Below the pieces are notes generated by a model that did no database searches, was not told the origin of the DNA, and worked only from the letters and a program-made list of their open reading frames with translations. Both the position numbers and the translations under genes were made by a program. From Pseudoscleropodium purum (Eukaryota; Streptophyta; Bryopsida; Hypnales; Brachytheciaceae): DNA of 64,000 bases. Positions 22,609-33,390 of this stretch are shown here, in pieces (the stretch's first letter is position 1; each line of letters opens with the position of its first letter). Location: NCBI GenBank assembly GCA_963969395.1, contig OZ017799.1, positions 23,748,501 through 23,812,500 of the forward strand, given 5' to 3'.

Positions 22609-24075
22609 ATGAGTGAGACACAAAACCAACCCAAGCTCTTTTTGCACAAGCCCAAGAAAGGCTCGCATCCTCCCGGTAGTAGTTAGCGGCCTTAGAGGTT
22701 GCGTATTATTTTCTTACGGCGATTTTGTTCTTTGTGTTTTCTTGCGTTTTTCTGTGATAGATTCTGTGTTGGGTATTATCAGGTTGAGTTTGTTTTTTGA
22801 GCTATAGGGATGTGCTTGCGATGTGGTGATAGGTGGTGAGACTGGGGAGATACCAAGAATGGCTGTGCAACAGCCTGCTCCTTCGACTCCGCCTGTGAAG
22901 GCGCCCTTCTGGTATCGGTACAGGGCAGGCGTGGGCGCTCTACTGCTCGTTAATCTCGGAATTGGAGGTTTGCCCTAATCCCCGAATTCTCTTGGGATTT
23001 TGGGTTTTGGATTTTATCTGGAATTTGATTTGTGTTTAAGGAATTAGAGTGAGCTTCCAGCATTACTGAGGAGGGATTCTAGAAGAGCTTCACCTGGCAG
23101 TGGTGTGCAAGTAAGCTGCAAGTAAGCTGCAAGGGTCTTGTTCTTCATACCCTAGTTCGGTATGGGGTCGTTGGTCTTTGTAAGTGAGTTTGTATTGCAG
23201 GGGTACGATCTAGCTGTTTCATCATTTTGTTGAGAGACTTAGATTATCAAATTGTGGACGGCGAGAGTTTTTAGGTTATCCGCGTCTCAGTTCTTACCGA
23301 CCCCGAGTTCGGGTCTGAAATGGTTAACCTAGTTTCGGTGTTTTTGAGTGGATTCAGAGCATTCTTTAATAGTGGCAGGGCACCTGTGGAGAATAGGGTT
23401 AACTACGAGTTATTTAGAGCAAATTCATGCCTAATGAGAGTACATCAAGCAAAATCAAAGCTCTGACATACTCGCACATGTGAAGATAATGTTTCCTTGT
23501 TTCATATATTCAAATTGCTCTCAAGTTTTCAATACAAGGTGTTAGGGATTCCTTTTCATGCCAATTCAGAGGGTGCTGAACAAGGGTTCTTTAGAATATT
23601 ACGTTGCACTATTGTCCTGCCGAGAATGAGGATGGTATTTCTTAAGTAGAATTTCCAGTGTGAATTAATAGCTTCTAGGTCAGATTGCACTTACAGGTTT
23701 CAACTCTTTGGGTATTTGAATTTTTCCTTTTTGTCTTCATGTGCAGGGTACGTGCTGTCTCGACCGAGGCCAGTTATCGATGCTAACTCCCTAAACCCAG
23801 AGAAGGTTGAGTCGGCGGAGGCTGAGAAGAAGAAGACAGCTCCTGCTGAGGCATCTGTGCCAGTTGTGGCCCCTTCTGTTGTGGCAGCTCCAGAATGGAC
23901 ACCACCACCAAAGAAAGCTATTTCTGAAGAGGAGCAACGACAGGTATTGCAATGGATTCTCGAAGAGAGGAGGAAAGTCAAGGGTCTGAAAAAAGCTGAG
24001 AAGGCTAGAATCGATGAAGAGAAGCGGTTGTTGAAGGAGTTACTGAGAGGAAGCCAACTTCCCCCTCTTTTTTAG
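22609..24075 (+). CDS. Small single-pass membrane protein, uncharacterised plant family
   Basis: Proposed exons 22609-22675, 22833-22967 and 23747-24075, all GT-AG and in phase; 176 aa. Order: a basic N-terminus with KPKK (residues 14-17), a short linker, one transmembrane segment (about 53-70, AGVGALLLVNLGIGGYVL), a Pro/Ala-rich stretch, then a highly charged helix (about 126-168, with EEEQRQVLQWILEERRKVK and RIDEEKRLLKELL) and the end QLPPLF. I recall a conserved plant family with the same plan (KPKK start, one membrane helix, 'ID-EEK-LLK' C-terminus), but its function is not known to me. The first exon is the less certain part; starting at the ATG at 22859 would give 145 aa. Exons 2-3 are well supported. 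Confidence 0.65.
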
Positions 24076-25146
24076 AGATTTATGAGGATCTTTGTTTGTA
24101 AGATCTCCCCCCCTCCAATTTCAGATTCCTTGGAGATTTCGAATGGAATTGGTATCCTTTAACTTGTCATTGACTTGGAGGTTTCAAAAATGGCTTGAAT
24201 GGCTGGCACAGCTGCAAGTTACGCATGGCAGCAGAGAAGGTGCATCAATGTGGCACAGTTGCAATAAAAGAGTGAGAACATGTGGAGAGTCAGTATGATT
24301 TAGATTGCGTCAACGAGATAGACACCGCAAAAGGATCTCAATAGTTATGACCGTGTTTTGAAACCACATTTGTTACCTCTTTCAAAAATTCCAACATTGA
24401 CTTGCGATTGAAATCTAATTGTAATTGCTCTTTTGTAAATACCATTATTGACTTTCAGTTTAGATAACATTCCTTGAAGAGTCGGCTTCAATACCCCACA
24501 TTTGATACAAGAAAATGTGAATCCAGACTTCTTTTGTGTACTGTCTTGAGCTCATCCAAAGGTTGTAGAGAGCAAGGGTTCATTAGAGTTCCCCTTCAAT
24601 TTTGTGAAAGTCGGGTTTCTGCTCGTCAGAAAAATTTCAGGGGTCCATTCCACAAAATTCCACAAATTAGCGACTTTGGATTTTGTGGGTGCTAAAGAGT
24701 CATTTCTAGGTGTATTTGCCTTCATATGCTTAAGGAATGGATTACTGGAGAGGAGCTCTTGCAGTGACATATACTATATCTCAATGTGGAAGTGTGAGTA
24801 GATTGCACTCAAAAAGCAATTCAGTGCTACAATGTGCTAAAACCTGTGGTAAAGCCTGTAGTGATGTAGCTGCTTATTTGAAACATTGGTTGTATGGGAA
24901 TTTGATATTGAATTTTTTAGTATTTCCCAACAGCTACAGAAACTAAGCATGTTCTCATAACCCAACCCGCTACGTACCGCCATCATTCGATGCAGTGCAC
25001 ACAACGATACATCGCGAATGTACGAGACGGCACGGAATGAATCAACCCACTGAAGTGCTCTGGAGAATAGTTCAATGTTTTTTTATGTCAAAACAGAAGC
25101 ACGTTGATTAGCAGATTGTGAGTAGAGGTAATCATATTGTCATTCA
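24076..25146. other. Intergenic; no gene seen
   Basis: The 3' UTR and flank of the small membrane protein gene, followed by unremarkable sequence of mixed composition. Short open frames at 24474-24946 have no family resemblance and no splice logic. Confidence 0.5.
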
Positions 25147-25157
25147 CTGTAGCTCAA

Positions 25158-25558
25158 AATTGTTTGTTTGTTTTTGACATAAATGAAACGGAATTTCATT
25201 GCAAAAAATAAATTACAAACCGCCAGCCGCAGGTGGCCTGGCGGGGGGAGAGACAAGGGCAACAGGGAAAGGAAACAAAGACGGACCAGACTAACGGACT
25301 GACACGCGGAGGTTCACAAGGCGCGAGGCGCAAGGAGGCCTCTGCGTCTCGGCTGGGAGAGGCGAAGCTGCCGCGATGCCGGTCCGCTGAAGCAGCTCAG
25401 GGAGGTTGGAACTGAAAGTCGGCGCACGGGCCAGTTGTAACCCACTTCGGCTGACCTTCAACTGTAACCGCGAAGGAGTCCACCCTGCACCTGCGCTTAA
25501 CAAAGGTATCGAGCAATTTGCGGTTGATGAACGGGGAGCGCTTCCTGGAGCTGATGAC
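25158..25558 (-). mobile_element. 5'-truncated non-LTR retroelement insertion with target duplication
   Basis: Flanked by a perfect 11-base direct repeat, ctgtagctcaa, at 25147-25157 and 25559-25569. Read on the minus strand, the insert begins inside an open frame (ending at 25397), continues as a GC-rich tail, and finishes with tttatgtcaaaaacaaacaa, an A-rich 3' end. A short length, truncated start, A-rich end and 11-bp target duplication are the hallmarks of LINE-type insertion. The truncated open frame does not let me name the family; a non-autonomous element mobilised by a LINE is also possible. Confidence 0.75.
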
Positions 25559-25678
25559 CTGTAGCTCAAGATTGAATGCCACTGCTACAGAAGTTCACCT
25601 CCGCGTGTAAAACCGTCACTAAAGCATTCCAGGCATTCAATTGTACAAATGAGAGATCTGGGGCTTTCCTAGCGTTTG

Positions 25679-26929
25679 TCACTGACCAACTCCAGCCGCC
25701 CGATTCCTAATATCTCCCAAAAGTAGGTCATGCAGAGCCTTGTTGCTGGCTAATATGCCACCACCCTCCACAGTGAAGATGTCTTTCCCATTGCCAATCA
25801 GATTCTCCAGAGCTGTTCCCTCCAGATCTGAAACCCGACCTCCAGCTTCTGAAACACAGATAACCCCCGACGCATGATCCCACACTTTCAAAGGAGTCGA
25901 AGGGCCGGCTTGACGCAGGAAAGCCGATACGCCACCAAGAGCTAGGGCGAAGTATTTGCAGAGACTTCCACAGCAGAGTAGCAGCACTTGCATCTTCTTT
26001 CCGTCAAGCGCATGAGCAAGTAGAGTTTTCGACCAGACCTCTTTATCTGAGATACAAAACCAAGAATCAGCGATTGAATCGGATCTGACGACTTCACTCA
26101 TAATCAAAGTCGAATCCTCGTTGATGGGCTTCACCCAGCAGCCTCCTCCCAAGGTAGCGGTCATTATGAGCCCACGTTGGTACGTCTCGTCATCCCTGCC
26201 ACCAAAATACGTGCTCGCCATCTGAATTCGAGACCTGTCCGAAGAGTAACGGATTGCCATATTGGGACATCCCATAACACCCAACACTGGTTTCCCCTCC
26301 AAAATCAAAGCGAGGCCCACGACGTACAGAGCATTTCCACCTCTCAGAAACCCTTGTGTTCCATCTATGGGATCCAAAACCCAGTAAGATAGTTGGTCGG
26401 GGTTTACAGCCTGAGCACCTCTGTCGATAGCATCAAGGACAGTTTCACAATCCAAATTGCGGGAAACAACTGGAGATAGAGCATCAACAATAGCATCCAC
26501 TAACGAATCCTTGTGATCACTGCTTGCTCGTTTCTCCTCATACTCTGCACGCAACTCGCGAGCGTCCTCCTCACCTACTAAAGGAATGTTGGGAAACAGT
26601 CTCCCTAACTCGAGACTGATAAGAGCTTGCACTCCGAAGTCCGCCACTGTCACGGGTGTGCTGTCAACCTTGTCTAACTGTCCCTCTCCTCGTTTCATAC
26701 CTGACCGGACAGAAAGGCATAACTGACAAGCTCGCTGCACAACTTCTAGAGCTGCCTGGAGTTGCTCATGGTGTGGGCTTGACTGCAACGACGTGGCTCT
26801 AGTTTGGAACCTAAAAGGCAGAGACACAGATCGGTTCGTTGAGGATCCGGCTTGCAATTGCAGACCCTCAAACTCTTTGTACAGAAACATACCTCTACGA
26901 CCGGTGCCCGCAACCACTACTGATGCCAT
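25679..26929 (-). CDS. PAP-specific phosphatase / HAL2-like 3'(2'),5'-bisphosphate nucleotidase
   Basis: Single exon, minus strand, ATG at 26929 (a GTG two codons upstream is not needed), 416 aa. It belongs to the inositol-monophosphatase superfamily. Metal-binding and catalytic motifs: TVADFG around residue 95, GEED (119-122), DPIDGTQGF (186-194) and WDHASG (350-355). Such enzymes convert 3'-phosphoadenosine 5'-phosphate (PAP) to AMP. They remove the by-product of sulfation reactions and control the PAP retrograde stress signal. From memory it matches the 'mitochondrial PAP-specific phosphatase-like' subgroup (Arabidopsis AT4G05090), including ACRLC/ACQLC, ADFGVQALISLEL and LLLCCGSLCKY. The first 50 residues are rich in Ser, Arg and Gly and lack acidic residues except one Glu, so an organellar presequence is likely. 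It is the only intronless gene in the window. Confidence 0.88.
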   Translation of the reverse strand: MASVVVAGTGRRGMFLYKEFEGLQLQAGSSTNRSVSLPFRFQTRATSLQSSPHHEQLQAALEVVQRACQLCLSVRSGMKRGEGQLDKVDSTPVTVADFGVQALISLELGRLFPNIPLVGEEDARELRAEYEEKRASSDHKDSLVDAIVDALSPVVSRNLDCETVLDAIDRGAQAVNPDQLSYWVLDPIDGTQGFLRGGNALYVVGLALILEGKPVLGVMGCPNMAIRYSSDRSRIQMASTYFGGRDDETYQRGLIMTATLGGGCWVKPINEDSTLIMSEVVRSDSIADSWFCISDKEVWSKTLLAHALDGKKMQVLLLCCGSLCKYFALALGGVSAFLRQAGPSTPLKVWDHASGVICVSEAGGRVSDLEGTALENLIGNGKDIFTVEGGGILASNKALHDLLLGDIRNRAAGVGQ

Positions 26930-28805
26930 AGTCACCTAAAAGACTCATTAATCGCTACAAATGTAGGTGACAGCTATCCCTTTAGCTCACAGTAGTCTTC
27001 ACGCTCGTAGGTACTAAGTCAAATACTGATGCGATGCATTACTCTGAACAAGGTGGAAAGTGTCCTTTTGAAGATTTTTGCATTTCTAACCTAGGGTTTC
27101 GTAGTTTAAACCGACTACCACGCCTCTCGCTTATTCACGACCGTGGTTTTCTTGCACACGACGCTTTCTCTATTTCCGTATGCTATAGCTCTTAGTTACG
27201 AATGGGGACAACTGCATGATCTGGTACCGCGGAGATGCTCATTCTTTGCCTGTAACACAAGTTTCAAGATGTTCAACGCAAACTCGGGAGACAGGCGATG
27301 ATCTACTCCGCGAAATTTAGCATGAATAAAAGAGGCTCGATTGCTACCAAAAACTCATCCTGTCTTTGTCGACACTGGCTCCCTCGTTGTTCCCTGATTC
27401 TTGAATTACCGATATTCTAAGTCGTTTCCTTCAAATGCTTACTCATTGAAACGAAAGTATGTGGTAGTTTGGTTCATTATATGGTGGTCAAAGTACCGGA
27501 AGAAGGTGCATTTCCGTCACTCTTTCATCACGACACTTCTATTTCACTGTGTTCGTTTCATCCCGCAGTACCGTGTTTCCTTTGTCAAATAAGTTTGATC
27601 AGACTGTGGTCTTATATGATATGTTAAGGAATCAGATAAACTAATGATTTTCCCCAGCGGGGCGCCAGTGTCAAAGCACTCTTTTCACCACCCGACGACT
27701 TTGGTAGGCCAGCCAGGAGTAGTGATGGCACAAAGTTGACACCGACAAACAAGCCCTGTAGGCAGTACCTGCAAATATCATCACATTCCTTTCGACATAT
27801 GAACTTATCGAGAGTGTCACAACTTAATCTTCAACAAGTTCTGAACAAGTCGCGACTCAAAGATACCCCAGAAAACGAACCCTAATCGGCACAGCTCTGG
27901 TTCCCTAGTAAGAAGATCCCGAGAGGCTCAAACTATTCGGGCCGTACTCCTAAACAAATTACGTCAACCAATTGACCAGACAAGGCACTTCCACAAAAAC
28001 TGTACAACAAAACGAGGTTCTCAGCAAGGAAGACCACCTAACCCAACCTCATGGAAACCTCTCCTAACTTTCAATTGAAACATCGAAAAAGACAACCCTA
28101 ATCAGCATAGTCCTCAAAATTTTTAACAAAAAAGCTGCATGAAGAAGTGTCTCAGATGAGTGAGAAACGTCTCGCCATGACCCTAATTTCTACCAAGTGA
28201 ACAAACAATGCACAACCACGAAACCTTTGCAATCAATCCTAAACCCTAAACCACAAGTAAAGCTCCGAACCTCGCAAGCTCGCATTGAAACTCACCTCAA
28301 TCAATCATTCAACCAAAAAGAATACTACCAAAAACACATGCAAGTGAAAAGAAATGGATTTGTGGTAGGGGAGCCCGCAGGACGCATCACAGCTCTTAAA
28401 TTGAAGAGCTAGCCAAGCGGGCAGACGTCACTGTGCCCACTGAGCCGGCCCCTCTCAACACTCCCATGTTGCAATCCAGGGACTGAACCCTTGCAACCAG
28501 GCGCACAAAAATCAAAGGTGGCGGCAACAAGGGAACGATCGCGGTGCGGAAGCGAAGCAGAAGCGGCCTCATGAGCACTCAGATAAGATCAAGTAGTGTT
28601 AAGGGAGACATCGTCGTCTCTCTTGCTTTATATCAAAACCCTAAACTGGAACTGCAACTGCAACTGCAACTGCAAGAGTCTCATCCGTATTTGGATGAAT
28701 GTCGGTTCTCTCATCGCAGAAATCGCATAGTGGTTCTTCATCCCTTTGCCCTTGGCTAATTTTGTCGTTTTTGAATTTTTTGAATTTTTGAAGCGAGCTG
28801 AACCC
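26930..28805. other. Upstream region of the PAP phosphatase gene; no further gene recognised
   Basis: Mixed composition (about 42% GC), unlike the AT-rich desert that follows. It contains five ACCCTAA-type (telo-box-like) motifs at about 27878, 28098, 28180, 28230 and 28632. A short CTGCAA-type repeat lies at 28648-28675 and a TATA-like 'ctttatatc' at about 28624. No open frame longer than about 70 codons looks coding. Confidence 0.4.
28395..28560 (-). mobile_element. Possible tRNA-derived SINE
   Basis: On the minus strand, ggttgcaagggttcagtccc resembles the pol III B box (GGTTCRANNCC). It lies in a GC-rich block that ends near a short hairpin (agctcttaaattgaagagct). I see no convincing A box or target duplication, and a tRNA fold cannot be drawn. 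Confidence 0.25.
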
Positions 28806-28813
28806 CTTTACAC

Positions 28814-29080
28814 CAGGGCTTTTTTTTTCATTTTTGATAGGGTGCCAATTGGCAATAGAAAATTTTATAGTGGTGCTCTAAATTTCAACATTCATCCACA
28901 TATTGGATAGGGTTTATTACATTAGTACATATCATATGTCCATAAATTGGCAATTTCATCTAAGATTTTATTTTACATTTGAAGTTTTTTGGCAAAAAAC
29001 TTTACAATTTGTAGTCATTTTTTAGCCAAATTATTTTTTGTGGCATAGTCTAGCACCAAAAAACCAAAAATAAAGCCATG
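28814..29080. mobile_element. hAT-like MITE, 267 bp, with 8-bp target duplication
   Basis: The left end is CAGGGCTTTTTTTTTC and the right end AAATAAAGCCATG (a decayed inverted repeat). The flanks are CTTTACAC (28806-28813) and CTTTATAC (29081-29088), an 8-bp duplication with one mismatch. The interior matches, in reverse, the element at 31947-32232. CAGGG ends with an 8-bp duplication are typical of hAT transposons. Confidence 0.7.
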
Positions 29081-29088
29081 CTTTATAC

Positions 29089-30590
29089 CTCAATCCTTTT
29101 TTTGAATTTTTACACATTTTTGCTTATATCTTTATAAAAAAATATCATTTACCACAATTTCATGAAATTGATCATTAAGGAAGGTTGTCTTTTCAAGATT
29201 CGAGTGTTACATTGGATGAATGAGAAGTTAGTTGAACTAAATAATGGCTACAAGCCCTATGTTCATTGTCCAAAATATAAATGTTGAAGAGCTTTAGGGT
29301 TAAGTGTGTTATTAGGTGTTGAGCATCAACTTGAGGATGGAACCGAAAAATACACCCTGAAGGTACAGTAGGGCAAAGCCAATGCTTCAACAAAGGGTAT
29401 AATTTTCAATTTTGTCTTAAGGAGGATGCTTCAACATTGCATTAAGCACATAGGCTCTTTATGATGTAACCATACACAATACAATTCCAAATTTTTTAGC
29501 CTACAAGGAAATTGGGGTTGAAAAGTGGTTGATGGATGACTTCATTATTCACTATAGAAACAGACAATGCACCTATTGGTTCAAGAATTAGAGTTGTTTT
29601 GGTAACTATCTCGGTCATAGAGGGCCACTTAAAGGTTAAAGTGTTCTAAACAATTACGTCAAAAGCATTGTGCAATTGACGCTTTTGTTTAGCTTACAAA
29701 CCCATGATTTACAATTGAATAAAAGAGCCAAGAGCTTAACATTGTAAGATTTGTTGTAAGATTTTCATTCATGTATGTAACAATGATAGCCTCATATATA
29801 TTTGGATAAGTGCCCATCGTAGAATTTGTTTTAGTGGTCTTCATCAACATGCCTAGTACAATTCTATCTTTTGCCAAGTTTCAAAATACCAAAGTTAGTA
29901 ATCTATATTGAACTATTATCATTCTTAGATGGAATCATGAGAGTCTCATCCATGTTTGGATGTATGTTCTCTCATTGCATTATTAATTTGTTGACTAGTT
30001 TTTATTGACATGCTCTTGGGTGACATGGTTGTTTTACAATTTTTTACTAAAGTGAAAGTTGTGATCATCATTGGAGGATATTCATTCATGGATGTGAAGA
30101 TTTTGAATGAATTACTATCTTCTCATGTAAATCTGTGTACATTCATTTAAAATTTAGTGAGTCGAGGTGATTCCATCAATTTAAAATGGAAAATATTTTG
30201 CAATACATTTTTTTCTTTAATCTTTTTAAGAGAAGAGTCTCATGTATTAAAATCAACATTTGTACAATTTGATCCTTATCATCTAATGAGTCATTTATAT
30301 GAGGTATTTGCAAAAAGAGTGCAGTTAGACACAAGATTGTTTAAGGTTTGAGAGAAGCATAGAATTTTTAAAGGTGGTTAAGTTTGGTAAGATGCTAGAT
30401 TTGATAGAAATTTTTTGGTCTTGTACACATGAAAGAAGTTTGCCAACTAGTTGATTATTGAATGACTGCATTGGCAAATAAATAAGAGGTGATGTATCTA
30501 TTACTGTAGTTGTAGGATAAGGATGGTAGAAAATAATTTTTTAAATAGATGCTAAAGTTTCAAGAAACTTCTTTTTTTAAATTTTTAAAT
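29089..30590. other. AT-rich intergenic; no gene seen
   Basis: Non-coding with many stops in all frames. A segment of about 105 bp at 29631-29735 (aaaggttaaagtg, acccatgatttacaa, tgaataaaa) recurs in direct orientation at about 31312-31412, so the region includes old dispersed repeats. Confidence 0.5.
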
Positions 30591-30593
30591 TTT

Positions 30594-30740
<147 letters not shown>

Positions 30741-31767
30741 AAATTTGATAGAGAAGTATTGATCCTTCTTATAGAATATCGTAAATATATTGTTTGAAAT
30801 GGATTTTAGAGACATTCTTATTTACGTTCAAAATTATCATAAATGAATTTGCCAACTTTTGGTACCATATCTTAAAACTTCGTAAATTTTTAGCATTATT
30901 GCAGTTTTACTTTAATACCAAATGAACGAAAGTCTTCAACTTTGATTTGACTTCCTACTAAATCAAGGTCCTAAATTTTATCTTGCCAAGATTTTCAACT
31001 AACTTCTTGATTCCATTACAAGTCTCATTTAATTTAATTTGGCTTACTACAATTGTGCTATTCTTTTTATTTACACTTATCACTATGGCTATTGTAAAAT
31101 TGATAACCTTGTCCTTTACAATATTTCATAAATGTAGTTGCTCAATATTATATTCATCAAGATATTTTGCTCATCATTATATGATTATATTAAATTCATA
31201 TAAATTTTAGATGAACATATTGAGCAACTACCTTTATGAGATATCATAGAAGACACAACAAGATTCTTTATTATTCATTGACAAAAAATGGTCGTGGCAT
31301 CACTTATTGGTTAAAGGTTAAAGTGCTCTGCACAATTATATTAGAAGCATCATAGGATCGATGATTTTGTTTGGTTTGTAGCCCATGATTTACAAATGAA
31401 TAAAAAATTCAAGAGCTTATCTTCTATGATATCTCATAAAGGCAGTTATTCAATATTTTAATCTTTGTTATAAAAACTAAGCTTGAAGAAAATGAATCAT
31501 TATGGTTGAGTGAAGCTACTAGAAAGGGATGGGTCCAAATGAAAAATCCACATTGAAATTGAATAAAATATTCATTCTTGAAAGAAGAAGAATTTATTTA
31601 TTTTCATTCTTGTTCATCCTTATTTTCACACACATTGAGCTCCATTTCTCAACGAATTCTAAAACAGATATGCTTAAAATATGGTATCTAACAAAATGAA
31701 ATCAGAAAAAAAACATATGATATCACAGTACAATAGGATATCAGGAATTAGAATACAAAAGCTGGCC

Positions 31768-31843
31768 GATGCCTGGGATGTGGGTTGATACCTGGGATGT
31801 GGGTTGATACCTGGGCTATGGGTTGATACCTGGACTGAGGGTT
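31768..31843. repeat. Four tandem copies of a 19-bp unit
   Basis: The unit gatacctgggatgtgggtt occurs four times in a row with a few substitutions (gatgcctggg..., ...gggctatgggtt, ...ggactgagggtt). It is GC-rich in an AT-rich setting and not part of any gene I can see. Confidence 0.9.
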
Positions 31844-31946
31844 CTTACAGTCATGTTGGGAGCATGGAGGCTTCGAGCAGGACATGGGCCAGACAAATAC
31901 AAGGGCCAGGAAGCAAGACAGAGTTTCAATGACACTCAATCATCAC

Positions 31947-32232
31947 CAGGGCTTTTTTTTCTTTCTCAGGTGCCATATTGCACCAGAAAAAAAAATTGGC
32001 CAAAAAATGGGAAAATAATGTGAAGTTTTTTTTGCCAAAAAGCTCCAAAATGAAAAAAAAAATCTTGGATGAAATTGCCAAATTGTGGATTGAAAAAGAA
32101 TTATAGACATGTGAGATGTGTGAATGTGATATTTTTTATTTAATATGTGAATGAATGTTGAAATTTGGAGCACCACTATAAAATTTCACATCACCACTTT
32201 GGCACCTCATAGAAAATGAAAAAAAAGCCCTA
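31947..32232. mobile_element. hAT-like MITE, 286 bp, with 8-bp target duplication
   Basis: The left end is CAGGGCTTTTTTTTCTTTCT and the right end is ATGAAAAAAAAGCCCTA. Flanks are ATCATCAC (31939-31946) and CTCATCAC (32233-32240), 7 of 8 identical. It carries the shared internal block ttgaaatttggagcaccac. Confidence 0.75.
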
Positions 32233-32284
32233 CTCATCACCATGATAGATGCGAAACTTTAAAGGATAGCTAGCACCTCCTCAA

Positions 32285-33390
32285 AAGACCACTTTTTGCT
32301 ACTATGCCTATTTACTATCATTAGAACATTTTAATATTCATATTTTCTTATTGGTAAGTGAAAGGGGGTTCCAACACACCAATGAATGTGGCATTTGGAT
32401 ATTGTATGTGAAAGTTATAAGGACCCAAAGTTTGGTTTTGGTACTGATTCTAAAATTGGGTCTTCAATTCCACATATAGAAGCCAACCCATTTCTAATCA
32501 ACCTACCCACTGACCCCATTCCACATGTATAGGCGGCTCTCTTTTTGACTAGGAAGAGATGAGCAATGATTAATTATGGCACAATTCTCGGTACAGTTAT
32601 GGCACATTATAATTGGCTGCAAGATTCTCAAGATTGCAACCAATCCTTAATCGATTTTGCAACCAGCTTGTGGTTGGAATAGGGAGATTTATTTGACCAA
32701 TACAGATTGAATAGAATCTTCATTTAAAAAATTCATAGAAGTTATGTTTTGAAAAATAAAATTCTGGAATCCTTCCAAATTCTATTTTTATACACAAAAA
32801 AATATCCCCACTTAAAGAAACCCATGCTTCAAATATGCATAATTACTTAAGTAGTTGAAAATTGGTCAACTACCTTTGGTACATACTGATTTCAAAGATG
32901 TAGACATAATGATGATGGCGGTTTTGGGTTAGTCTTGCATTTAGGAGGTCCACCTTGTAGATGGTTGAATGAAAACCTACATGAAGTTTGGAGTGATGTA
33001 TGGGAGGCAATCCATTCTTTAGTGACATTCCATTATAGCAATATAGGTTACTCTATATCCGTGCATAAAAGATGAGTAGTGATTAATTATGGCGTAGTTG
33101 TGGTGCATTAAGATTGGCTACAATTCTCAATTTTGCAACTACCCTTTGCTGAATTTTGCAACCAATCTTTAGTTAGAAAAAGGAAGTTCATATTATCAAT
33201 ATGGGAGAAAGAAAATCTTCAACTAAAAATTTCATAGCAATTATATTTTGAGAAATAAAAATTTGAAAAATTATAAAAACCTTGCAAATTCTATTACTGT
33301 ACACAAGAAACTTTTAACATTGGAAAAATTCACCTTACACATATGTGTAACTACTTAAGTGGTCAAAAATAGGTTGCCTCCCTTAACCAT
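32285..33390 (+). repeat. Repeat cluster: family E copy 2 with two family D units
   Basis: Family E sequence (32285-32460) resumes at about 32880-32960 with gatgatggcggttttggg, as if split by an insertion. The intervening block starting gattaattatgg (32568) recurs at 33081, a 513-bp spacing, with matching order: ttgcaacca, gtacacaa/atacacaa, and acttaagt(a/g)gt. A third D copy lies at about 63559-63735. Confidence 0.55.

Noticed and set aside
28395..28560. tRNA gene on the minus strand
   Set aside because: Only a B-box-like stretch is present; no cloverleaf can be drawn. It is kept as a weak SINE candidate.
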